8,914 nt of DNA from CAISIP01 sp041581405 (GTDB lineage Bacteria; Pseudomonadota; Gammaproteobacteria; Burkholderiales; Burkholderiaceae_C), in the NCBI GenBank assembly GCA_041581405.1, contig JBFIDI010000232.1, positions 1 through 8,914 of the forward strand. The letters run 5' to 3'. A program made the translations under genes and the position numbers. The notes under the pieces were generated by a model. The model was not told the origin of the DNA, did not search any database, and worked only from the letters and a program-made list of their open reading frames with translations. Below, piece by piece: positions 1 to 6,048 of the stretch (position 1 is its first letter; each line of letters opens with the position of its first letter).

Positions 1-179
1 ACTGGATGGGTATCACATATAAAGAGGATCGCGACGGTGTAGCTGAAAAACTTGCCGTTCTGCGTGCCCACGTAGAGCTTTCCGTCGGCAAAAACCAGCG
101 ATCCTCTCTGCAGGGTTCCCAGGTTCTGCTTCCAGAGTTCCTTGCCTGTCATGTAGGGTTTGTTGAAAGGAATCTGCAT
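1..179 (-). CDS. PQQ-type beta-propeller repeat ORF, 5' part only (runs off left edge)
   Basis: An ATG at 179-177 opens a frame that stays open to the window edge (59 codons). Residues 11-46 look like one beta-propeller repeat of the PQQ/BamB type: TGKELW followed by LVFADGKLYVGTQNGKFF. The start is supported by a strong Shine-Dalgarno sequence (GGAGG, 7 bases upstream) and by lying 17 bases after the gtrA-like stop, so it is probably the next gene of that operon. There is no signal peptide: the repeat begins almost at once, which is odd because such propellers are normally exported and carry many repeats. After the repeat the sequence turns hydrophobic (SYTVAILFICD) and stops resembling a propeller. 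It may therefore be a remnant of a larger gene or a rearranged fusion. The repeat resemblance is fairly clear; whether the gene is functional is unknown. Confidence 0.45.
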   Translation of the reverse strand, partial: MQIPFNKPYMTGKELWKQNLGTLQRGSLVFADGKLYVGTQNGKFFSYTVAILFICDTHP

Positions 180-186
180 GAAACCA

Positions 187-191
187 CCTCC
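187..191 (-). promoter_or_regulatory. Strong ribosome binding site for the left-edge ORF
   Basis: On the minus strand GGAGG is followed by a 7-base spacer (TGGTTTC) and ATG at 179-177. It lies just downstream of the gtrA-like stop codon (199-197). This is the best Shine-Dalgarno match noted in the window and decides the start of the leftmost ORF. Confidence 0.6.
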
Positions 192-196
192 GCGAA

Positions 197-595
197 TCAA
201 CCCGACGCAGCCATTGGACGGAAAACCCAGAACTTCTGCAACAAGAAGAGCAGGATGGCCAGGACCAACACCATCACCCCCTGCACGACTTGGTGCGGAT
301 ACCCCCATCGATCGACAAACAATACCATTGCAAGGAAGTTGACGGCATACCCCATGCCGTACGCAAGACAATACCGCAGGAATGCCGTGCGGTGCGACGC
401 CCGATGACCGAAGGTCCATTGCTTGTTGAACAGGAAAGTCTGCATGACTCCGATCGCATACAGGAGCGTCATGGCAAGCTTCGGTCCCATCCCTAGCCAG
501 GTCACTGCCAGATAAGCCAGGAAGAGGACCGCATTGGAGGCGAGGCCTACCACGGCGTATCGCGCAAACTGGATCATCGGGTGGTGGGCATTCAT
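197..595 (-). CDS. GtrA family membrane protein (putative polyprenyl-phosphate sugar flippase)
   Basis: This is a 132-residue, very hydrophobic protein with four predicted membrane segments at about residues 9-31, 36-57, 73-95 and 100-125. Family landmarks are RYAVVGLASN near the N-terminus, FLFNKQWTF after the second segment and QKFWVFR at the end. GtrA proteins are thought to help move polyprenyl-phosphate-linked sugars across the inner membrane in O-antigen, cell-wall or lipid decoration pathways; the exact role is not settled for most members. The ATG at 595-593 is chosen because it overlaps the acetyltransferase stop in an ATGA arrangement, which implies translational coupling. A TTG ten codons further upstream is also in frame. 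With the intact GT2 gene upstream it forms the usual GtrA/GtrB pair. Family assignment is secure; the sugar moved is unknown. Confidence 0.9.
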   Translation of the reverse strand: MNAHHPMIQFARYAVVGLASNAVLFLAYLAVTWLGMGPKLAMTLLYAIGVMQTFLFNKQWTFGHRASHRTAFLRYCLAYGMGYAVNFLAMVLFVDRWGYPHQVVQGVMVLVLAILLFLLQKFWVFRPMAASG

Positions 596-1392
596 GGAAC
601 ACGGACCCAGTGAAACGTCATGCAAGGCGATTGAAACCTGAACCCCAGCCGCGCATAAAGGTTGACGACCCGAACGTTGCCCGCCACGATGCTACTGCGC
701 ACCCGCTGGGCACCCTCCTGCGCCGCTTGCCGAATCATGGTGTGCCAGACGCGCCGTCCGTAGCCACGGCCTTGCAGATCGTTGGCGATCGCGTTCAGGT
801 GCCAGTGGCAGGTTCCGTCTGGCAATAGTTCGGTGATGAAAAAAGCAACGATACGTCCGCCATCGCGAATCACCCGGAGTCTCTGAACCGGATCAGTGAG
901 GCTGCTGGCAACCCAGGCCTGGTAGCGGCGATCGTTGACCTTTGGATCGAGTCGGTGGTCAAGTCGGAATCGCTCGTTCCGAAATGCAGAGCCGGCGATC
1001 TCGGTCAGTTCGGGAACGTCCGCGGCACTAGCGAAGGATACGGTCAGCGACGGGTCCTGTAACCCGGACTGCCCGGACGTCAACGCCAGCTCCGGCCGAT
1101 ACAGCATCTCGATAAACCTGAAGTCTCGACTCTCCAGGAACATGGACTCGGCCATTTGGGTATGGGCCAGCCTGCAACTGACAAGACCGACGCCCAGCCG
1201 GTCCCGCTCGCCTTCGAAAGCCCGGAAGTCGTCCTCAGGGTCTCTACCCTGGAGCGAAATCCTGTCCAGGCTCACGACAGGAAATCCGCAAGCCGCGGAA
1301 TCCCAAGGGACGCGGGTCCAGGCGAGTTGCAGCGACGGCGAATGCATACGACCGGACACAACGGAATCACCTTCTGCCATACGCTCGCTCAC
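592..1392 (-). CDS. GNAT acetyltransferase, WecD/RffC-like (dTDP-amino-sugar N-acetyltransferase candidate)
   Basis: This 266-residue protein has a GNAT fold in its C-terminal half. The acetyl-CoA pyrophosphate loop is visible as LQGRGYGRR (Q/RxxGxG pattern), followed by NVRVVNLYARLGFRF, the usual last strand-helix of the family. The whole layout resembles E. coli WecD, which acetylates dTDP-4-amino-4,6-dideoxygalactose. Shared features include an N-terminal W-x(2)-ACGFPV-type segment and a central SAFRNERFRLD block followed by RRYQAWV. RmlA in the same cluster makes a dTDP-sugar substrate plausible. The GTG at 1392-1390 overlaps the upstream remnant stop (GTGA) and has GAGG 5 bases ahead. 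ATG codons at 1380 and 1347 are alternatives, and the family-like region starts only near residue 20. The next gene overlaps by 4 bases (ATGA). Acetyltransferase fold is secure; substrate is inferred. Confidence 0.82.
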   Translation of the reverse strand: MSERMAEGDSVVSGRMHSPSLQLAWTRVPWDSAACGFPVVSLDRISLQGRDPEDDFRAFEGERDRLGVGLVSCRLAHTQMAESMFLESRDFRFIEMLYRPELALTSGQSGLQDPSLTVSFASAADVPELTEIAGSAFRNERFRLDHRLDPKVNDRRYQAWVASSLTDPVQRLRVIRDGGRIVAFFITELLPDGTCHWHLNAIANDLQGRGYGRRVWHTMIRQAAQEGAQRVRSSIVAGNVRVVNLYARLGFRFQSPCMTFHWVRVP

Positions 1393-2178
1393 GGCAGCCT
1401 CAAGCGCGCAACACCGAGCCCGTCTCTGCCATCGCTTCTTCCACAGTCAGGCATGAACAACAACTCCTCATGGCGAAATGCCAAGCAATCGCAAATTGCC
1501 TCCGGGTCACAGCCCTGCACCGACACGTCGATCCCAGCGAGATCGTCGTCGCGCAGCCGATACGCGTTTTCGTCGGAACATGCGTATCCGGTGCAATATT
1601 GTGATGCGCGGATGGAAAACCACAGGTGGCGGAAACCTGCCATTCTGCCCGCAGTCGGCCTGCGGACCGAAGACCCGGCTTCGCCCATCAACCCGATCTG
1701 GCGGACATCGTCGGAAACCGGCTACCCCCGCTCACAGGAATGGCCGTCGGCTCGAACCGCCAATCCGAGATGGAACTGAACAGGAGACACCAGCGGAATG
1801 CCACCATCAACGCGAGGGCAAGCAAGCTTCTCGTCCGGCCCGGTCGTCGCACATAGGCGTTTGCCTGATCCTGCGACAGCAATTCGTACCGTTGCGGCAG
1901 GTCCGTCGGATCATGCTGCAGGTCGCCATCCGTCGCGACGACGCCATCGCCTTTGCATACGGCCGGCCCACCGTGATCGCGATATGCCGGTCGAATCTGC
2001 AGCAGAGACCGATGCCCGTGGTTCCGGGATCCTTCCGGCATTTCGCTCGAATCCGCAAGCCCGATACATCCGCCCCGCCAGCGTTGACCAGAATCGCTTC
2101 AGAAGCCCATGTCAGAGGTGCGGCACCGTCCCTGATGCGCCGGCCGCACCAACTCCGCACAATTTCCGCAACAACCAC
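1389..2178 (-). pseudogene. Eroded family 2 glycosyltransferase (GtrB/ArnC type), frameshifted
   Basis: No intact gene fills 1393-2232, but the minus strand carries a broken GT2 domain spread over several frames. From about 2178 one frame reads EAILVNAGGADVSG, matching the usual ILVDDGSxDGS with both aspartates lost. It continues through DPGTTGIGLCCRFDRHIAI, where RNFGxxAA is expected. At about 1951-1957 the frame slips by one base, and the next frame reads GDGVVATDGDLQHDPTDLP, a well preserved donor-site motif. A stop follows at 1690-1688. A third frame then runs to 1389 (about 100 codons), containing ENAYRLR where GT2 enzymes have SKYxLR. The N-terminal VVIPVYNE strand is missing. Both frame breaks and substitutions at catalytic positions argue for decay rather than sequencing error alone. 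The last fragment overlaps the acetyltransferase start in a GTGA junction, so the parent gene was probably part of this operon. Confidence 0.6.
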
Positions 2179-2232
2179 GTCGCCCAGACGCCCTGAACGG
2201 CCCCGTTGGACGAATCTGCTGCACGCCAGTCG

Positions 2233-3267
2233 TCAAGTGCTTTCGCTGGTGGACATCGATGCGGCATCCGCATCTCGGTCCACCTGCCGAACCACGAACT
2301 GGGGCTTGCGATTGATGTTCAGGTGCAGTCGGCCCAGATACTCTCCAATGACACCCAAGGCCAGCAGTTGCGCCCCGCCCAGGAGCAGAATGGCAATGAT
2401 CGTGGACGCGAACCCCGGCACGACGATATTGGATGCCAGGTACTGAATCAGGTAGTAGGCCCCGAGAACGAATCCGGCCGATGCAGTGAACAACCCAAGG
2501 GCACTGACAATCTGCAATGGAATCAGCGAAAAGTTGGTATACAGGTTCAGCGCAAGCAGCAGCAATCGTGACACCGAGTAGTTCGAACGTCCATGTCCGC
2601 GCGGGTGATGTTCGACCTCCGTGCTTCCAATCCTGTTGGTGCACCAGGCCAACAAGCCGTCGAGATAGGTGAAATTCAAGGTGTAGAAACCCACGCTCCG
2701 GGCAAGCTGTCCGGTCATCACGCGAAACGACGTCGGCGTGACGCGACTGCGAAACACCGTCCTGTAGAAGCCCCAGACAACCGACGCACCCAGGTTTCGC
2801 CAGCCCGCATGCTGGCGGACGTCGGAGCACCCGTAAACAAGGTCAAGCCCGGTGCGCTTGATGTACGTCAGCAGTTTCGAGATCTCTTCGGGTGGATTCT
2901 GCAGATCATCGTCAAGCGTCACGACATATCGCCCGCTCGCGCTGGAAAGCCCGCACATCAGTGCATTGTGCTGGCCGTAGTTGCGCATCAACTGGACAGC
3001 AACCAAGCGATTGCCGTGGAGTGGTCGCAAGGATTGGATGGTTGCCCAGGAATCATCCGCGCTGCCATCATCGATCAACAAAATCTCGTAGCGCTCCGTC
3101 ACTTGATCGAGCGCCTTGACGAGCCTTTCCACCAGTTCGGCCAACGTCGCCGCGGAATTAAATACCGGAACAACGATCGATAGTTCCATACCGAGCGCGG
3201 CTTCGCCGCCGCTCGGCTTGACCGCATGGGTCTCCAGATCAGGGGGGGCAGTTGCAGAAGACAGCAC
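2233..3267 (-). CDS. Family 2 glycosyltransferase, GtrB/ArnC type (polyprenyl-phosphate sugar synthase)
   Basis: This 344-residue protein probably transfers a nucleotide-activated sugar to undecaprenyl phosphate on the cytoplasmic face of the inner membrane. The GT-A domain starts at about residue 28 (ELSIVVPVFN). It has DDGS at 66-69 for the nucleotide, RNYGQHNAL at 95-103 and the metal-binding DDD at 119-121 in TLDDDLQNPPEEI. Two C-terminal membrane segments follow, ending in the family hallmark GVIGEYLGRL. The chosen start is GTG at 3267-3265, which gives a 26-residue non-conserved extension. ATG at 3189 begins exactly at the conserved domain and may be the true start; it has no clear Shine-Dalgarno sequence and sits one base after a strong hairpin. 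The gene follows rmlA by 49 bases. The intact active site contrasts with the eroded copy just downstream. Sugar specificity cannot be read from sequence. Confidence 0.9.
   Translation of the reverse strand: MLSSATAPPDLETHAVKPSGGEAALGMELSIVVPVFNSAATLAELVERLVKALDQVTERYEILLIDDGSADDSWATIQSLRPLHGNRLVAVQLMRNYGQHNALMCGLSSASGRYVVTLDDDLQNPPEEISKLLTYIKRTGLDLVYGCSDVRQHAGWRNLGASVVWGFYRTVFRSRVTPTSFRVMTGQLARSVGFYTLNFTYLDGLLAWCTNRIGSTEVEHHPRGHGRSNYSVSRLLLLALNLYTNFSLIPLQIVSALGLFTASAGFVLGAYYLIQYLASNIVVPGFASTIIAILLLGGAQLLALGVIGEYLGRLHLNINRKPQFVVRQVDRDADAASMSTSEST
3191..3216 (-). promoter_or_regulatory. GC-rich hairpin just before the internal ATG of the GT2 gene
   Basis: The outer arms CCGAGCG and CGCTCGG pair over 7 bases. 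After a one-base bulge, a further 4 pairs close a 3-base loop. On the minus strand the hairpin ends one base before the ATG at 3189-3187. If that ATG is the start, the hairpin would lie where ribosomes bind; if the upstream GTG is used, it lies inside the coding N-terminus. There is no T-run after it, so it is not a typical intrinsic terminator. Confidence 0.45.
3242..3248 (-). repeat. C7 homopolymer near the 5' end of the GT2 gene
   Basis: Seven consecutive C residues on the minus strand (G on plus) cover codons 7-9 of the glycosyltransferase counted from the GTG start. Slippage here would shift the frame for the GTG-initiated product but not for one starting at ATG 3189. Seven bases is short for a phase-variable tract. 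Confidence 0.5.
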
Positions 3268-3316
3268 TCGGTCCTACCCGCATTGCAAGATCGCCACCCG
3301 CATGTGGCACGTTGGC

Positions 3317-4216
3317 CTAACGCCGCAGTGACTCCGCGAGGATGTCAGACAAGTAGGTTCCATATTCGCTCTTCTGCAGGTTGGCGGCAAGTTCAGATAG
3401 TCCGGCCCTGTCGATGTATCCTAGCCGAAACGCTATTTCCTCCGGACACGCGATCTTCAATCCCTGACGCTTTTCCAGCGTCTCGACGAAATTCGATGCC
3501 GCAAGCAGGGCCTCGTGCGTGCCGGTATCGAGCCAGGCGACCCCGCGTCCGAAAACTTCGACCGACAAATTCCCTCGTTCCAGATATGCGCGGTTGACGT
3601 CGGTGATCTCGAGTTCTCCCCGTGCCGAAGGCCGTATGGAACGGGCGATGTCGATTACGTGGTTGTCATAGAAGTACAGGCCGGTCACCGCCAGACGGGA
3701 CTTCGGTCGGGTCGGCTTTTCCTCGATGCTCAACACCTTGTGATTGCTGTCGAGTTCGACGACACCAAAACGCTCCGGATCCTTGACCGGATACGCAAAC
3801 ACCGTGGCGCCGCTGGCACGGGCATTGGCACGCGCCAACTTCGCCGTAAGATCCGACCCGTGAAACACGTTGTCGCCCAGAATCAAGGCGCATGGACCGG
3901 TGCCCAGGAAATCTGCCCCGATCAGAAACGCCTGTGCCAGTCCGCCCGGGCTCGGTTGTACCGCATAGGTGATGTCCAGGCCCCATTTCCGGCCGTCGCC
4001 TAGCAATTGCTCGAACCGTGGTGTGTCCTCGGGCGTGGATATCAGCAGGATTTCCCTGATCCCCGCCAGCATCAGCGTGCTGATCGGATAGTAGATCATC
4101 GGCTTGTCGTATACGGGCAACATCTGCTTGGAGATCGCAGCGGTCGCCGGATGCAAGCGAGTGCCCGCCCCGCCGGCCAGAATGATCCCTTTGCGCCTGA
4201 TAGGGCTTTCCGCCAT
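3317..4216 (-). CDS. rmlA: Glucose-1-phosphate thymidylyltransferase (RmlA/RffH)
   Basis: This 299-residue protein matches full RmlA length. It makes dTDP-glucose from dTTP and glucose-1-phosphate in the cytoplasm, the first step towards dTDP-deoxysugars. Visible motifs are the nucleotide-binding GGAGTRL (15-21), SKQMLPVYDKPMIYYP with catalytic Lys30, LILGDNVFHG with metal-binding Asp115, EEKP (165-168), GELEITDVN (200-208) and WLDTGTH with the second metal aspartate, Asp230. ATG at 4216-4214 is preceded by GGGAG with a 5-base spacer. It is the first gene of the leftward operon, starting from the divergent region. No RmlB, RmlC or RmlD is adjacent, so dTDP-glucose 4,6-dehydratase must come from elsewhere. 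The name rmlA (also called rfbA or rffH) is safe for the reaction, not for the pathway. Confidence 0.96.
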   Translation of the reverse strand: MAESPIRRKGIILAGGAGTRLHPATAAISKQMLPVYDKPMIYYPISTLMLAGIREILLISTPEDTPRFEQLLGDGRKWGLDITYAVQPSPGGLAQAFLIGADFLGTGPCALILGDNVFHGSDLTAKLARANARASGATVFAYPVKDPERFGVVELDSNHKVLSIEEKPTRPKSRLAVTGLYFYDNHVIDIARSIRPSARGELEITDVNRAYLERGNLSVEVFGRGVAWLDTGTHEALLAASNFVETLEKRQGLKIACPEEIAFRLGYIDRAGLSELAANLQKSEYGTYLSDILAESLRR

Positions 4217-4346
4217 CGGTTCTCCCGCTTGTTGGTGTCGAAGTGGCCAAGCAACGCCCGACCGACCTGGATCCGCACTGACAAATTAGTTTAACCGCGG
4301 CCCGCGCGCTGGCCACATTCTTTGTTGCGACTGCTAGACTGCGCTC
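4217..4346. promoter_or_regulatory. Divergent intergenic region with AT-rich core and paired TGGCCA sites
   Basis: This 130-base stretch separates the leftward rmlA operon from the rightward GT2-methyltransferase pair and must hold both promoters. Its centre (about 4281-4294) is an AT-rich patch in an otherwise GC-rich region. Two copies of the palindrome TGGCCA lie at 4244-4249 and 4310-4315. With one flanking base each they form an inverted repeat, GTGGCCA and TGGCCAC, on either side of the AT core and about 66 bases apart. This could be a pair of operator sites, but six-base palindromes are common in GC-rich DNA. No convincing -35/-10 pair for rmlA was seen. Confidence 0.4.
4332..4340 (+). 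promoter_or_regulatory. Candidate extended -10 promoter for the rightward GT2 gene
   Basis: TGCTAGACT fits an extended -10 element (TGn followed by TAnnnT). The -10 ends 6 bases before the GTG start, so transcription would begin at or next to the start codon and give a leaderless mRNA. There is no good -35 at 17 bases; the sequence there matches only three of six consensus positions. No Shine-Dalgarno sequence precedes the GTG, which fits a leaderless reading. Confidence 0.35.
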
Positions 4347-5318
4347 GTGAACACAGAGTCCTTGGCATCACAGCGCAAAGCTTTGGTTTCCATCGTCGTC
4401 CCCTTCTACAACGAGGGCGATGGCATAGACTCGTTCCACCGCGCCATCTGCGCCGTGCTCGATCCGATCGACGACATCCGGTTCGAAATCGTCTGCGTCG
4501 ACGACGGAAGCCGCGACACCACGCTGGCCCAGCTCATCGACCTGTCCCGACGCGATGCCCGGTATCGGGTGGTGGAACTGTCGCGCAATTTCGGCAAGGA
4601 AGCGGCGCTGACGGCCGGTATCGACGCGGCGTCGGGCGATGCGGTGATTCCCATCGACGCAGACCTGCAGGATCCCCCCGAACTGATCCCGGTGCTGATC
4701 GCCGAATGGCAGCGCGGCTCCGAGGTGGTGCTGGCCCGCCGAACCGACCGCAGTTCCGATTCGTTCCTCAAGCGCACCACGGCTGACCTGTTCTACCGGC
4801 TGCACAACCGCATGTCCGACGTACGCGTCCCGGCCAACGTCGGCGATTTCCGGTTGATGTCGCGCGTCGCGGTAGATGCACTGAAACGATTGCCCGAGCG
4901 CCAGCGATTCATGAAGGGGCTGTTCGCGTGGGTCGGATTTCGTACCGCGACCATCGACTACACCCGCAATGCCCGAACGACCGGACAGACCAAGTTTTCC
5001 GGCTGGAAGTTGTGGAATTTCGCCATCGAAGGAATCACCAGCTTCAGCACCGCCCCGTTGAAGGTCTGGATCTACATCGGCAGCATCGGCGCCCTGCTTT
5101 CCTTGCTGTATGCCGCATTCATCATCCTGCGCACCTTGATCCTGGGCGTGGACGTGCCGGGTTTCGCGACGTTGCTGGTGGCGGTGCTGTTCCTGGGCAG
5201 CCTTCAACTGATCAGCATCGGCGTGCTGGGCGAATACATCGGGCGCATCTACCTGGAAACCAAACAGCGACCGAGCTACATCGTCCGGCGGGTGCACAAG
5301 CAAGCCGATGAGCCCTGA
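4347..5318 (+). CDS. Family 2 glycosyltransferase, GtrB/ArnC/DPM1 type
   Basis: This 323-residue enzyme probably links a sugar from a nucleotide donor to a polyprenyl phosphate carrier. The GT-A domain opens with VSIVVPFYNEGDG (14-26). It has DDGS at 52-55, LSRNFGKEAALTAGID at 78-93 and the metal-binding DAD at 104-106 (IDADLQDPPELIP). FRLMSR and RFMKGLFAWVGFR complete the usual central part. Two membrane segments near residues 238-262 and 268-292 end in GVLGEYIGR, after which a basic tail (RPSYIVRRVHK) stays in the cytoplasm. The GTG at 4347 is used because no ATG precedes the conserved strand; no ribosome site is visible. It overlaps the methyltransferase by 11 bases, so the two are almost certainly co-translated. 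It has all the active-site residues that the eroded copy lacks. Which sugar it uses is unknown. Confidence 0.92.
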   Translation: MNTESLASQRKALVSIVVPFYNEGDGIDSFHRAICAVLDPIDDIRFEIVCVDDGSRDTTLAQLIDLSRRDARYRVVELSRNFGKEAALTAGIDAASGDAVIPIDADLQDPPELIPVLIAEWQRGSEVVLARRTDRSSDSFLKRTTADLFYRLHNRMSDVRVPANVGDFRLMSRVAVDALKRLPERQRFMKGLFAWVGFRTATIDYTRNARTTGQTKFSGWKLWNFAIEGITSFSTAPLKVWIYIGSIGALLSLLYAAFIILRTLILGVDVPGFATLLVAVLFLGSLQLISIGVLGEYIGRIYLETKQRPSYIVRRVHKQADEP

Positions 5319-6042
5319 AGCCTATCTGGACATGGCGCAGACAGAAGCCACCCACTGGTGGTTCGTCGGGCGCCGAGCCGTGCTCACATCGGTGATCGAG
5401 CGGCTCGCCCTGGAGCCGCAGGCGAGAATTCTCGAGATCGGCTGCGGTACCGGCGGCAACCTGCCGATGCTCGCCGCTTTCGGGCAGGTCCATGCCTTGG
5501 AAATGGACGATACCGCACGCACCATTGCGGCCGACAAGACCGGTCACCGGTTCGACATCCGGGCAGGCGTCTGCCCCAACGACATCCCGTTTCGAGACCA
5601 GAAGTTCGACCTGATCTGCCTGTTCGACGTGCTCGAGCACATCGAACAGGACAACGAGACACTGGCAGCCGCGCGCGACATGCTGGCCGAGAACGGCCGC
5701 ATCGTCGTCACCGTCCCTGCCTATCGCTGGATGTGGGGGCCGCATGACGAATTCCTCCATCACAAGCGCCGCTATACCGCACGGGAACTACGTGCCAAGC
5801 TGGATCGTGCGCAACTGCGATCCGACAAGCTGACGTATTTCAACATGTTCCTGTTCCCGATCGCCGCGCTGGTGCGCATCAAGGACCGCTTGCTGCGCAG
5901 CGCCACGTCGAGCGGCACGGCCACGCCGCCCGGCCCGATCAATGCGGCGTTTCGCCGCATTCTGGGGCTGGAGAGTCAGTTGTTGCGCAACTTCGACCTG
6001 CCGTTCGGCCTGTCGCTGCTGGCTGTCGTGCGTGCCCGTTGA
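5308..6042 (+). CDS. Class I SAM-dependent methyltransferase (Methyltransf_11 type)
   Basis: This 244-residue soluble protein has a Rossmann methyltransferase core. Motif I is ILEIGCGTGG (41-50), the acidic end of strand 2 is ALEMD (63-67), and motif IV is FDLICLFDVLEHI (100-112). An N-terminal HWWFVGRR (16-23) and a later HDEFLHHKRRYT stretch are typical of a subgroup that often sits beside polyprenyl-phosphate glycosyltransferases. The ATG at 5308 lies inside the end of the GT2 gene (11-base overlap), pointing to tight coupling. The substrate is not evident: a sugar, a lipid-linked intermediate or a polyprenyl carrier are all possible. The C-terminal third (MFLFPIAALVRIKDRL) is hydrophobic enough to touch the membrane. 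The gene ends 6 bases from the converging gtrA-like stop, and no terminator hairpin was recognised between them. Confidence 0.88.
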   Translation: MSPEAYLDMAQTEATHWWFVGRRAVLTSVIERLALEPQARILEIGCGTGGNLPMLAAFGQVHALEMDDTARTIAADKTGHRFDIRAGVCPNDIPFRDQKFDLICLFDVLEHIEQDNETLAAARDMLAENGRIVVTVPAYRWMWGPHDEFLHHKRRYTARELRAKLDRAQLRSDKLTYFNMFLFPIAALVRIKDRLLRSATSSGTATPPGPINAAFRRILGLESQLLRNFDLPFGLSLLAVVRAR

Positions 6043-6048
6043 GATGGG

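Noticed and set aside
1389..1691. A separate small gene of 100 codons
   Set aside because: It begins at a TTG without a convincing ribosome site, and its ENAYRLR segment fits the C-terminal part of the broken GT2 domain, so it is better read as part of the pseudogene.
1478..2446. A 322-codon open frame on the plus strand across the region without an intact gene
   Set aside because: The translation is Arg/Pro/Ser-rich with no domain, runs into the GT2 gene on the other strand, and the minus strand holds recognisable GT2 remnants.
3191..3216. The hairpin as an intrinsic terminator between rmlA and GT2
   Set aside because: No T-run follows it on either strand, and it lies inside the longest reading of the GT2 gene.
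4368..5303. A 311-codon minus-strand frame opposite the rightward GT2 gene
   Set aside because: It is His/Asp/Gln-rich low-information sequence fully antisense to an intact, well conserved glycosyltransferase.
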